The position numbers and the translations under genes are program-made. The notes below the pieces were generated by a model that was not told the DNA's origin, ran no database searches, and saw nothing but the letters and a program-made list of their open reading frames with translations. Shown here one piece after another: positions 1 to 12,500 of a DNA stretch of 64,000 nucleotides (the stretch's first letter is position 1; the number at the start of each line of letters is the position of its first letter). This DNA is from Monocercomonoides exilis (lineage: Eukaryota > Preaxostyla > Oxymonadida > Polymastigidae): NCBI GenBank assembly GCA_001643675.2, contig LSRY02000031.1, forward strand, positions 560,501 to 624,500. The letters are read 5' to 3'.

Positions 1-1004
1 AAACATTGCGATCTGGCCCACAACAATATGATTCGAGCACAAAAGTTTTTTGAAGAATATAGAAACAAGTTTTTCTTTTATAAAATTAAAGCTTATGTGT
101 GTGCATGTGTGTTTCATATTATTGTTGTTTTATTTATTGTAAAAAACAATAAAGTTAATGTTTTTTACTTCATGAAGAACATCTCTCAAATAAATTGAGA
201 AAAGAATAAAAAAAAAAAAAGACAAAACAATTGCTGGACAAACGATGAGGTGTTGAAACAATTAATAAAAAAAAAAATACAAATTGATGAATAAAGAATA
301 AGAATTTCTATGAGACGATTAGGAAATTAATAAAAATAAGAAAGAAAGAGAATGATGATTCCAAAAAGATATACACAAATGCGTGCACGAATTAAAACAC
401 AGAATACAATCACTTTTTTCCTCTTTTTCAGAACAAAATGAATGGTTCGCAGAATTGCAACGATGACACGCGCAAAAGTTTAACAAACAAAGTGCGATAA
501 AAAATGTAGTGCAATAAAATAAGAAGATTTGAAATTCACTAAAGAAAAGTCTGGAAATGTTCATTGAATAAATAGAATTGCAAGTGAATCTGGAGATTCT
601 GTGTTGGCCAGCAAATCAACTGAAAATAAAAAGGATATTAAAAAAATAAATAATTAATTAATTATTTTTTTCATGAGAGTAACAAATTTCATCTTGACAA
701 TGAAATGAATTGCACAAACATTTCAGTGTAAATGCAAATGTTCACTTTTTATTCTCTAATTTGGCTATTTATTGTGTCTATTATTGATAATACTCATTAA
801 AAATTAGTTTGTTGTTTGCAATATGCGCATCGTACTTTTTGTGCTTAGTTCCTCAATCCCCACTTCTGACAGCAATTCTCTCATCCTCTTCCTCTTTTCC
901 TCTTTATCTCTTCCTTCCTTCTTTCCTTCAATCTCACTCTAACTCGCTCTCTCTCTCTTTCTCTCTTTCTCTCTCAATCCCAACTCTATCTCAACCTCCC
1001 CTCC
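1..1004. other. intergenic 3' flank of kinase gene
   Basis: I see no supported gene here. The stretch is AT-rich apart from a strongly pyrimidine-rich tract on the + strand at about 870-1000. On the minus strand the kinase stop region reads CTG-TAA-GG, which is also a fair splice donor (GTAAGG). An acceptor-like TTTTCAG lies at about 620-626. If that intron were used, the next codon would complete Leu and then read TGA, so the predicted protein end is the same either way. Confidence 0.4.
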
Positions 1005-3846
1005 TTACAGCTGCATCGAAGAGAAGAAAGTAGTGCAAAACTCCTTCCACGCAAATGTCTCTCCAGAAATACGCTTCATGTTCACAAAGCACACTTCCTC
1101 CAGTCTGGGCAGCTTGCAAATCTCAATCTCGAATCTGATGGCTTTGTCAGGATACTCACACTTCAGCACATACGACCCTTCCACTCGCTTGAATCCAATT
1201 CTCTTCTTCTTCAGCAGCCCTGTCACTTCCTCGAGAATCACCTGCGGTGGTTTCGATGACGTCGCTGAGACATTAAACAGCCCACGGAACACTCTCACAT
1301 CCTTCTGCCCTTCTTTTGCTCCTTCTTTTCCGTCTTTTCCTTCCTCCTCTCCTTTCGCCTTCGACTTCTGCTCCATAATACTTGCCAGCTGCGATGTGGC
1401 ATCTCTTGTAGCTGCAACAGATGTTCTTCTTCTCGATGCATACGCCGACTTTGCTGCTGCCTGCTGCGCTGCCAATCGCTCTGCAGGCATTTCTTCTCCT
1501 TCGCTAATGGCTGGTGCTGGGACTGAAGGTCTTGTCGATGAAGAAGGAGTGGACGAAGAAGAGGCACTTGCGGATGCTGACGGGACGGATGATGGTGTTG
1601 CTCTCACACCACTCGCTCCGTGTCCCTGCGCTGCCGCTGCAGCTGCAGCTGCAGCAGCCTTCCTCTTCTGCTCTGCTTGCTGTGCCTGCAGAAGAAGAGC
1701 TGCTCCTTCTGGATCCTCCTCGTCTTCCTCATCACCGTCTGGCAATGCTCCCAGCGCAGAAACAGCCTGCGGCTGCTTCGGTCTGGCGCCAACAGCAAGC
1801 GATCCAGTGAATGATGATGGGATAATCTCCTTCCCTGTCTCGTCCTTCGCCACAATGCCCCTCTTCGCTGCTGGATCCTGTGTGAACGTAATTGCTGGTG
1901 GAGCATTTGTGTGCCCTGCAAATAGTGATTGTCTCCTTCTTGATTGTGTCGCAGCCTGTTTTGCAGCTGCCATCACTGCATCGTCCTGTTCGCCTGGCTT
2001 CATAGCTGGCCTGGTGGTGACGACAACTGTAGTGTGTGGCACAGCTGACGGGATAGTTGACGAAGAAGGAGCAACTGAAGACGATGCTGAGGAGGATGCA
2101 GCAGCTGATGAAGGAGTGTTGGCTGATGATGCTTTTCCTTGCGCATCCAGGAACGGCGACTTGGCCTGAGGCGGGACAGCCTGCGAGTTTGCGCTAGAAA
2201 TAGGCGAAGCGCTCTGTGCAGGCGAGGCCTTCTGCACCTGAGTGACTGTTGGCGCTGTGACTTTGTCACCAGAAGCAGAAGCAGCAGACGAGCCAGACGG
2301 AGGCTGAGCAGTCGGTCCTGTTGCTGCCCCTGCCGCCATCGATGCTGCTCCGTCCTCAGCGAGCGGGGTAAACACAAACTGTCTTCCTGCCTCGGCTGCC
2401 TCTCTCATCCGCTTCTCCAGCAACAACCGATATGCCGCTACAATCTGGTTGTGCTTTTTGGCCTTAATGCACATGATAGTCGTGTCGCGTGCAAATCCCA
2501 GCTTCTCCAATTCCTGAATGATAGTCTCGTCAATCACCTGGTCCAGTCCTCCTGTGCTTGCCGTCATCCCCAATGCCCTGCTCTGCCCGCCGCGCGTGCC
2601 ATCTTCTCTGATCTGCACTTCTTCAATTGTCTGCCCGACAAATAGATCCACATACCATGGATGCTGCCGGATCTGGGCAATGGTATAACGCTTAGTCGGA
2701 TCTGTGTTCAGTATCTTGGAAATAAGATGTTTGCACTCGCTTGATAATGTAGAAGGACAGCGATATCGTGCATTAAGGATCTTCTGATATAAGGCTTGTG
2801 TATTCTGGTCTTCAAACGGGAGATACCCGCACACAAGTGCAAATAAAATAACACCACAACTCCACACATCAGACATTTGACCTGCATACATCTTTCCTTC
2901 GATCATCTCTGGTGCTGCGTAGCAAGGAGATCCGCAGGCCGTCTTCAAAAGTCCCCCTGGCTTTATTCTGTTTGAAAGGCCAAAATCAATGATCTTTAAA
3001 GTTCTGTGACTGTTCAAAAGAAGATTTTCCGGTTTCAAATCTCGGTGGATAACATAATGTTGATGACAGTAATCAACTCCATTCATCAACATGTGGAAAA
3101 AGCGACAAGCTTCCTTTTCCTTCAAACGGCCATGGTGGACGATGTAATCCTAATTTCATTTTAAAAAAAAAAAGCATTTTTTAAAATATTCAAGACAAAT
3201 ACAAAACATAAAAACAAAAATGTTAAGAAACATACAAAAAGTTCTCCTCCATCAGCGTATTCAGTAACAATATAAATATGTCGTTGTGTGTCTTAAATAT
3301 ATATAATAAATGCATAATGAACAAGCAGGAATGAATATTATTTAACAAATACGTATAATAATCTTTGCTCTATCATACCTATCACTTCATACAACTTAAT
3401 AACATTCGGATGATAAAGTAATTTTAAAACGTTAATCTCGCGAGTGATTCTTTCCATATCGGCAACGTCTTTAATTCTATCCTTATCAAGAATTTTCATT
3501 GCCACCTAATTAAATTACAAACAAATTGTTTTTAACGATTTTAAAAGTTTATTTCTTTGAACAATTGAAAAACAAACTTTTTCTCCAGTGATCGTGTGCG
3601 TTGCTAAAGTTTAAAATAATAATCGCCAAAGAAAAAAATTTAAAACAAATATAATTCGCAATAAAAAGCTTGCATCATTATTATACCAAGTTTCACCTTG
3701 CCAAAACTTCCTTGCCCAAGAGTTCTTCCAAGAAGATAATTTCCGACTCGTTTAACCTGTAAATTTTTGTTGCACCAAAAGCAAGTTAATAGAAATCAAA
3801 CCTTTGTTTCGACTGGTGCTTTTGCATCCGTCGCGGTATTTGACAT
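1005..3846 (-). CDS. SNF1/AMPK catalytic alpha subunit Ser/Thr kinase
   Basis: Energy-sensing kinase of the AMPK/SNF1/SnRK1 family; in that family the alpha subunit phosphorylates metabolic and transcriptional targets when AMP/ATP is high. Six exons fit: 3846-3802, 3756-3687, 3603-3578, 3505-3379, 3291-3236 and 3149-1005, summing to 822 codons plus stop. The N-terminal exons give the glycine loop (GQGSFGKVKL) and the ATP-binding lysine (VAMKIL). The last exon gives the catalytic loop HRDLKPENLL, the DFG motif (DFGLSN) and the activation loop with the LKB1-type Thr in LLKTACGSPCYAAPE. A UBA-like autoinhibitory helix set (QELEKLGF...AAYRLL) follows. Then come about 300 residues of Ala/Ser/Glu-rich linker, and a KA1-like C-terminal domain that binds beta and gamma subunits. 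Start chosen at the ATG of MSNTATDAKAP just before the kinase domain. The linker is much longer than usual. Family assignment is firm; exon ends are inferred from splice signals and homology. Confidence 0.93.
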
Positions 3847-5433
3847 TTTCCTTCCAAACACAAAAATTACGATCAAAAAACTGTAATTTGATATATGGTG
3901 ATCAATAATTAATTTTTTATCAAATGAACTTTTTGTTCCAACAGAAAAAAAATTTTTTTTGCAATCACAAACAACGAAAGGTTAAAAATGTGAAGAATGT
4001 TTAAGTAATTCAATGCAAATGTTGTTATATAGATTGAATGTGTTTTTATGAGAAAAACAATTTTGAAAAAAAAAGATAAACTCGACTTTATTCTTAAAAA
4101 TTATTCAACACAGAAAATTAAAAACAAAGAAACGAAAATGAAGATAAAAAGCACATAATAATTTTTCAAGTGAAACTATAGTGTATAATTTTCTCACTAA
4201 TGTAGATTATTTAAAAAGTTTTTTAATTTTAAATATTTTTTTTCCTGATGTTTTCTGCAATTCTCAAATCACTCTTTCATTCTTTTCTCATTATGAGATT
4301 TGATGATTAATGATTGAACGTGTTTCTAATTTGATGAATGGAAAAGAGTTAACTTCATTTTGTTTTTATAAGATTTATTTCTGCCTTTTTTGTTTTTAAT
4401 AGGATTATTAATTAATGTTTTACTTAAAAATTTTAGAAAAAAAAATTTTTTTTCCGGAGTACAAATGAAGAATTTTAATAAAGCTAGTTTGTGATATGAA
4501 AGTTATTGTTCAAAATTATTTATCAGAAAAAATATCAAAATTAACAATGAGTTGTTCGAAATGAGAAATTGTCTCATATTATACAACAATTGAAATACAA
4601 CTGATGGAAATTTGAATATAGAAAATTTTTCAAAAATAAAAAATTATATTTTTGAAGAAAACATGAAAAGATTCAAATTTTGAGAAAACAAAAGATTTAT
4701 TTCATTCTGTTCTATTCAAAAAATAAAAGTCAAAAAAATTAAACATACGAATGTCTTTTTTTTTTCGAAAAATTAAAAGTTAAAAAAATATCGATAACAA
4801 AAGGTTAGATAAAAAATGAAAATATTTGTGTGAATTACATAACAAAAACTCCTTATTTAACTTCAAAATATCTATCCATCATTTCGGAATTGTGATATTC
4901 TTTTCTTAAATAGAATTTCACTTGATTGATGTAGTTTTATTTATGTTATGATTTTGAATACAAAATATATGATTATTATTTAAAAAGATGATAATTCTCA
5001 CAACCACAATAATTTTTTGTAGTATTCTAATAGAAATAAATATTTTGTGAACAATATGATATTTAATCTGGGATTATTATTTTTTGCAAAAGAACTTTTA
5101 ATTGTTAATCAAAACAAAATAAAATGGATTTTTTTTCTTTCCTTTTATGTGTTTTTATTCCTGCAAATGTATTGTTTCTGTAAAGGGAAATTTATCATTG
5201 ATTAGTTCACATTTCCTTCCAGTGGAATTATTTGAATGGAAACAGAAATTTGAATAATATAAGATATTCTGACTAATTTTGAAAATCAAACTACAGCAAT
5301 TTCTCAAAATAAAATTTGAACATGTGTGAAACAAAATCAAGTGTATGTGGGACAAAATTTTTGACTTCAGGCATTTTCTTTGAAAAATTATTGGCCAAAG
5401 ATGAACTTTTTGAAATCAAAAATTATTAAAAAA

Positions 5434-5497
<64 letters not shown>

Positions 5498-6778
5498 AAA
5501 TACATGTGAGGTCACGGAACATTTAGTAATTATTTCTATGATGTTTGTTTTCAGTTATGAAAATAAAAAATTTTTTGAAATTTGATCAAGTTTAAAAATG
5601 TTATAAGTAAAACAATTTTTTCGTGCATTGTGCAAAAAAAAAGCTTGAAAGTTCATATTTTTTGTCATATGAAAAAACAGATATTCTCTGTCTTTAAGCT
5701 CTTTGCAAGATTTTTTCAAAAAGCTGGAATAATTGCTGGTACTTATCAACTGAACAACCAAAAATAAACTGCTTGGATTTCAATGAAAAATAAATCATAT
5801 ATCCTTCAATCCACAAAAATTTTTGTGTGGTTTTTTTTGAGATAATTTTTTTATAGATTATTTCAGTGCGAAAATTTGTTTTGAATATTAAAAAATGAGT
5901 GTTACAAAGTTATGAATGAATTTCATAAAGTAATTTTTTCCCTTTAATGTCAATCTTCGACATTTGATATTGTTGTTTTGCATTCATCATTAGGAATAAA
6001 AATATTAGGCTAATCGCGATAAGTTTTGGAATATATAACACCCCGAAAATATAAAGATACCATTATTAATCATATATTTAATTGTGATGAGTAAATCTTT
6101 TTTATATCTGGAAAATTCAAAAATTCACCATCACTTTACCAATTAATGATGAATAAAAAAAGAAAAACTGTTTCTGCTCGTTAAAAACAATGAGTTCAAA
6201 ACTTTTGCATCCAATTTCGATAAAACGACAGACCTCTCATTTATTATTTCTTTTGAATGGAAAAGTATTCATTATTTGAAAAATGGTCAAACTAATAATA
6301 TATTCAGGTTTTTCTTTAATCATTTACCAAAGATTTTCCTTTCTTCTCCAATATTATTTTTTTGAAAGAAGCAAACTTGCCTATTCTTTCACACAAAAAT
6401 TTTGAAAAAAAATTCTATTCAACTTTAAAATTTTGGAAAATACATTTTGAAGTGATTCCAAATCTGACTACAAACAATTAAAAAAAACGCTTTTTGAAAA
6501 TGCAAAACCAAACAAAAAAAAAAAAAAAACCATTCAACAGTCACCCGCAAAAATTTAGCGATGTGAAATTGTTTCAACAGGACACAAATGAATGGCTCAA
6601 TTGAAAAATTAGAAAAAAATAAAAGCAATAAAAAAAGAATTATGCTTTTTCCCTCTCTCTAAACAAGAGAGAGACCCAACAAAAATAAAAAAAAAAAGAA
6701 ATACAATCTGCTTCATTCTCGATAGTCCTCAAAAATATCAAAGCATTTCAAAACATAAATTAGAAACAATCGTTTTGC
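3847..6778. other. AT-rich intergenic region with one MITE-like repeat
   Basis: No gene recognised. It holds one copy of a dispersed inverted-terminal repeat family (5349-5672) that contains a 61-nt T run. A small perfect hairpin of CTCTCT/AGAGAG type lies at about 6650-6675, just beyond the stop of the downstream gene. The rest is short-frame, A/T-dominated sequence. Confidence 0.5.
5349..5672 (+). repeat. MITE-like dispersed repeat, copy A
   Basis: It begins GGGACAAAATTTTTGACTTC and ends near GCTTGAAAGTTCATATTTTT. The interior shares blocks such as TGATCAAGTTTAA and TGTGAGGTCACGGAAC with copies at 57392, 59043 and 59709. This copy carries a 61-nt poly-T run at 5436-5496 that the other copies lack. 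The right boundary is approximate. Confidence 0.65.
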
Positions 6779-8203
6779 TTACAAAAACACAAAATACTCT
6801 TTAAGACTTTCACTCATTATGTTAACATTAGTGATATCAGTTCTTTCCACATCATTAAAGCTTGTGATAACATCTTCGCATCCTTGCTCTTCCATCTGGT
6901 CAAACACCATTCTTTTCGTTTTCTTCCAATGTTTGCGGTTGAAATCCTCAATTGAATTTCTTCTCAATCTTCTTGAAATATCTAAAAAGAATTCCAGAGA
7001 CACTCTTGCAATTGCTGTCTTCAACGTTGATTGTTGAATATTCTCCAAAAAGAGAACTAATATATCACTCTCCAAAAAAATGCCAATACCATCACATATG
7101 GATCTTGAATTTGAATGAAACCAAGTTACTGTCGCATCAGACAATTCTGGTTCATCATTCCTTGATGCTCTGCATAGCTTGACAAGGCAGCAAATCAGTT
7201 TATCAAATCCCTCTTGCAACAAATTGAAAAGCGAAGGCAAATTATGGATTGTCTCTGCCCATCTTTTCATCACTGAAACTTCTTTTTGCTCTTTCCAATT
7301 CTCTTTTTCCTTCTTCCATTTAACACATTTTGACAGCTCTTCAAGTTCTCTTGCTGCTTCTCTCCCAAAATGTAGCTCATTCACTATCACTTCTTCTAAG
7401 CTTTCTTCATGATAGAATCTATTTATCAAGAACTCCCAAACAGATTGATATGCAAGTCGAGTCAAGTTGTGATGCTCCTGGTGACATTTGATGATTTCTT
7501 TTATTTCCTTCAAATACAGATTTTGTTCAATTGTCTTATTAAAATCAGAAAGAAATTCAAAAACTTCAAAAAAGAAATAGAAATACTCATACATAATATT
7601 TACCAATTTTGCTCAAAGCCAGCAAAGCCATTTCCACTTCTTTTTGCGCTTCTTTGCTTTCCTCTTTGTTCAGAGCAACTTTCAGCAAGCACGGAATACT
7701 AATTGGAAAAATATCATATGAACAGACAAAGCGCCCATCCAGAAGACTAAGATAGCATTCGCAAAGATCAGCCAAAAGCTTTTCATTCTTTTCTTCTTTT
7801 ACGCGATACTCATAAAAAATCATCCCTCCGAAACTATCGATCAGCGAAGTTCGATCAAAGTTTTTTTTTGTCAAAGAGAACAAAGATTTGCAATATCCAA
7901 TGTGTCCAAACAACAATGCTGCATTTTCGACAGTCATTTTCTCATCATTGATCAATTCATTTATATCACGAAATAATTCCACAGACATGACTGAATCCAA
8001 ATCATTTTTGTTCATTTCATTAATCATTCCATTCATCTCTATGATTTTCTGCTTTTGTTCCGATTCATTAAGTTTTGACAGCGTGGAGGCCAACTCTGTT
8101 AACAAAATAAAGAAACACTATTCATTCAAAAAAAAAGCAAAAACAAACCGATAAAATTTCCTGTCAGTTTTTTATTCAGTCTTTCATCAGTAGTTGCTTT
8201 CAT
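6779..8203 (-). CDS. ARM/HEAT-like helical protein, paralogue 1 (function unknown)
   Basis: Three exons (8203-8149, 8095-7593, 7534-6779) give 437 aa and a TAA stop. Donors are GTTTG and GTATG; acceptors are AACAG and ATAAG. The predicted protein is almost wholly alpha-helical, Lys/Glu-rich, with Leu-rich stretches such as SIPCLLKVALNKEE and EMALLALSKI that look like ARM/HEAT helices. The segment LADLCECYL and the segment ELHFGREAARELEEL match the gene at 13824-15256 closely. No signal peptide, membrane helix or catalytic motif is visible. Both genes share intron positions and total length, so the models support each other. I cannot name the family; a cytosolic adaptor or scaffold is a guess. 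Confidence 0.75.
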
Positions 8204-9053
8204 TTCGATTGTTGTATATTCTGTGCAAGTGAAAAGAAATGGAAATTCAATTTACGAAATAATTGACAGAAACAAACATCTTCCTTATCCTTCAAAAACC
8301 TTTGAGAATAATGACAGATCAAATGGATTATCCTGATAAGTATTTGATATTATTGGAAAAAGAAGAGGTAAAACCGGTCAATATGCTTTGGCTAGAGAAT
8401 CAATATGATCCTTTTTTCTCCTTGCGATCAATCCTTTAATAAAGATCATAATCCTAAAGAATTTTTGGTTAAACTTTTTGAATAATGTTCCATTATCGTC
8501 CTTTCAATGCATTCGAATTGATGATATTATTCTCAATTATATTGGTTTTCTTTCTCCAAAAATATCTCACATTTTATTCCGATTCAAAAAAGAAAAGAAT
8601 ATCGTTGAAGAAAACTCCGATTTTTTGAAGTGAAAGCTTTTTTTATGCAAATTAGCCTTTTTTGTTTTCGCTTTTTGATAAGAAAATAAATTAGTTAGAG
8701 AGAATTTTTTTCTATTGAATTATTTTTGAAGTGAATGTGAAGAGAATTGAACAACAAATAAAGATAATTTCATCACATGAATAACAAGAAAAAAGAGTGA
8801 ATGATAAGCAACTATTGAAATTTAGGCTTTTCTTTGAAATAAGTCAATTAATTGAATCTTTTGAATAAATAAAGTTCACACTTTTTTTATAGAGATATTT
8901 GAGAAAGCAGTTTGCATTAAATAATTGCTTATTCAGTAATTTCAAAGTTTAGTGAGATTGAAAATATGTCAAAACAATAATTATTTCAATATCAAACAAT
9001 GTTCATTTACAAACATAGTCAAGTTGTAAACTTTGACTAACTTTCACAAATAT

Positions 9054-9100
<47 letters not shown>

Positions 9101-9186
9101 AATGCAGCAAAGCCAACAGAAATATAGTTCAAATAAATTTCTTGCAAAAAGAATCGAGATGAATGATAAAGCTCAGAACATAATCC
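8204..9186. other. intergenic, AT-rich, with poly-A tract
   Basis: No recognisable gene. There is a 41-nt A run at 9056-9096. A frame without ATG is open at about 8407-8635 on the + strand and ends in TGA, but it resembles nothing I know and is AT-biased, so I do not call it a gene. Confidence 0.4.
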
Positions 9187-9580
9187 ACCTCATTTCGCTT
9201 CTTTGGCAGTAACACAGAAACAAATGGCAGAGAAAATGATGTCTTTTTTAATGGAAGCAATATCACTCAATCCCCATTCGAGAATTGTGGATCAACAACC
9301 CCATCAAAAAGGGTATGGAATGCAGGAACAGCTGATAACGCTGAATACAATGGCTGGCTCCCCTTCATTGCCCAGAATAAAATCGTTGTCAGCAATGGAA
9401 CTGATGTCGATGCCTGTGGCAGACCTCAACAAACCCCATGTGCCACCATCGAGTATGCACTCAACGGATTCATCTCCCTCCTCCAAGACGCCTCTCTCAC
9501 TCCTCTCATCTCCGCTTTCACTTCCACTCAAACACTTTCCTTCAATGTCATTGGCGCAATATTCACTGAAAATGATTGAC
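9187..9580 (+). pseudogene. relic of a beta-helix surface protein gene
   Basis: One frame reads about 130 codons containing ENDVFFNGSN, YNGWLPFIAQ and the paired-cysteine motif DACGRPQQTPCATIEYAL. This matches the module junction of the giant beta-helix proteins in this window (GNDIYVHD..., DWLPNEGG..., CGLNESCACLTISHCL). The frame has no start, ends at TGA soon after, and no membrane segment or kinase-like tail follows. It is therefore a fragment of a more distant family member, not of either intact gene. Shared order of the three sub-motifs makes the assignment reasonably safe. Confidence 0.65.
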
Positions 9581-12500
9581 TTTTTCTCATTCCCATAAAA
9601 ATTCTTTCTTGCCAAATTGATTCATCTTCAAATTGTAATTATTTTCTTCATCAAAAAAAAAAAAATCCCTTGAATCTTTATCTTCTTTTCATTTGAAGTC
9701 GATATCATCGCTTATTTTTCAAAGAGATGAAAATCAACTCCTATAAATTATATTTCTTCAAAATATCCTCTTTTAATTTCTCTTTTTCGATGAGTTCAAA
9801 TTGAGCTCAAGAAAAAAGATTCATTGTTTTCATCTCTTCAAATAGTATTTCTTCAGTTGTATCTGGCAATTTTCTTCAGATTACATTTTCATCAGCTTTC
9901 TTATTCCAACTTGTTCGCATACGATTAGTGCTTGAATCTCACATAATTTCTCTTCAAATATGCTTTTCCCTCTGAATTGCTTTTCCTTCTCATTTCATTT
10001 GCAACAATTCGTCGATGCTTCATATCTGTGTAACCTCTCGAAGGCTATTGCTTCAAACATCCAAACAAAATATCTTTTCTGTCTGTTTTCTGTGAATTCT
10101 TTCATCTTCCAAATGCTTCAGCAACCAAATGAAAAAGTCAGAATCATTTTCTTGTTGATGACGTGCATGCTTTCCTTTGCTTAATAGCAGCAATGATAGA
10201 TGAGTTCTGGCACTGAATTCGATGGAAGTTGAACGAAATGAAAAAAACAGTTTCAGTTTTGTTGTTCATCGAAGATGTTAAAGGAGAAGAAGATTTTTAT
10301 GAAATTAAATAAATTTGTGCAGATAGCTTTTTTTCTTCGCCGGAATTGTGATTGAAAAATGAAAAGAAAGCTCATTTATCGATTGACTGAAGAGACGAAG
10401 GAAAGAAATTGAAACAATTTTCAGTTCAATTTAATGGTTAAACTGAATTGAATGGCATATAATGCATTTGAAGATCGGCGGTCTGATTCAGCAGGAAGTG
10501 AGAGGAAAAAGACAAAGATGTAGCAGAAGTAGGCGAAGAAGGAGAAGGAGAAGGAGAAGGAGAAGGAGAAGAAAGAAGAAGAAGAAGAAGGAGAAGGAGA
10601 AGGAGAAGGAGAAGGAGAAGAAAGAAGAAGAAGAAGAAGGAGAAGGAGAAGGAGAAGGAGAAGGAGAAGGAGAAGGAGAAGAAAGAAGAAGAAGAAGAAG
10701 AAGAAGAAGAAGAAGGAGAAGGAGAAGGAGAAGGAGAAGGAGAAGGAGAAGGAGAAGGAGAAGGAGAAGGAGAAGGAGAAGGAGAAGGAGAAGGAGAAGG
10801 AGAAGGAGAAGGAGAAGGAGAAGAAGATGGTGAAGACGAAGTTCAAGTCGAAAAAATGTGAATATATGTGGTGATAGAGAAATGTGCAATCAGTCAAATA
10901 ACATTTCTGAAGAAGATGATGAGGATGCTTTGCATAATGTCGTTGATTGGCCAAAACGTCTCATTTGATGTGTAAACTTCAGATTGGTTTGAAAAATTCA
11001 ATCACAAAATATGTTACGAACTGATTGTGGAAATCAATAAAGTTGTATTTCTTCAAAGTCATTTTCCCTCTTTTTGCGATTTCCTCTCCATTCCTCTCAA
11101 AAACAGAAAATGATAATATCCCTCTATTTATTTTCCTTTCCATTCCCTTCTTTCATTCAGCTCACAAACTTCTCAGAAAATATCAATCCCCTCCTTTTCT
11201 TCATCTTTCCCATTCTCCTCCAAAAAATATTCTTTTCCTCTCATAAAAAATACACTTCTTTCAAGCCTTTCAACATTTCTCAATTTTCCTCTTCTTTCCT
11301 GCTTTTGCCCTCTTTTCTTTCTTTTCAAAATCCATTTCTCCAATCAACAATAATCACCTTCTTCATCATCCTCAGCCACTTCTCTACATATTTACTATAT
11401 TATCTTCCCCAAATCTAGACCCACTCTTCTCCATCCCTTTGTCTCCAAAATTTCTTTCATTCAAAAAACCCTCTCGAAATATTAACATTCTCAAAAATAC
11501 TCAACTCCTTCCCTCAGCAACAAATAATCCTCTTTCATCTCTTCTCTGCACAATATCTCTCCTGTGCCAGATGTTGATGAAATAAACGAGATATATTTCT
11601 TTTGGTGGTTGAGAATATTATTAAAGGAGATGATCATGCCAAAAACAGAAAAAAACCCCTCTGGACATCCACCACAATGTGTACGGGATGAAAAGACCCT
11701 TTAATGAGATATACGAAGAATTTTGCAGAGATTCTTTCATTGTTGCATTCAACCATTCTGAGACTGAAATGAAGAGATTGATTTTTTGAATGATGAAGGC
11801 TGTGGAGATGAAGCTGTATGGCAAAAAACAGTCGAAGAGCGGTTTGGCATTATATATTTTTCTATATATGAATGTTTATCCGTTGACTGTTTTTGTGTTG
11901 TTTTCAGGGCAGGAAATGGAAAAGAATGAAAATGAATGAAAGCGGGATATCTCGTTGTGCAGGGTGACCACCGAGTTGGGAGAGTGAATTCATACGAAAA
12001 GTTTGCAGGGTGAAGATATTGAGAGGAAATTGGCTGCTAATTTTTGTTGAATCTGATTGGATTTGAATTGAAAAAGATGGAATTTGAGCAGAAATCAAAA
12101 ATTTCACATTTTTCGGAAGAGCAAGAAATCGATGCATTTGATGGAGAAACAACTGATGGAAAGGAAGGTTTGCGAATCAGATGATGAAACACGTGAAAAC
12201 CGAAGAAATAATTAAATTGAATTGGTAAAAGCAGTTGCCAATGGGATAAAATATAGAAAATTACTGAAAAATATGTTCTGAAGGTTTGCTGTTATTTTTT
12301 TTGAAGTGATTATTATTTTTTCATTCAGGATGTTGAAAAAGCGAAGGATCAGATGGCTTTGAAGAGGAAAAAGAAGAAATCATATTTCCACAATAGTTAC
12401 AGCGATGCACCAATTCTTAGAACTTCAATTTGGATAGCGAATGACAACTTTTTTGAGAAGGCATTTCATTTTTTGTTTGTGAACCCAGATCAAACCGACT

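Noticed and set aside
1033-2169. 378-codon open frame on the + strand opposite the kinase linker
   Set aside because: Antisense of the Ala/Ser-rich linker; the minus frame has an unmistakable kinase, UBA and KA1 order.
6713-6778. Readthrough extension of helical paralogue 1 to a TGA 22 codons downstream
   Set aside because: Paralogue 2 ends at exactly the same length without the extension, so TAA at 6779 is the natural stop.
10421-10954. Long open frames of Arg, Leu, Phe-Ser or Glu-Gly runs over the purine tract
   Set aside because: All six frames are open only because of the (GGAGAA)n composition; no start context, splice signals or conserved domain.
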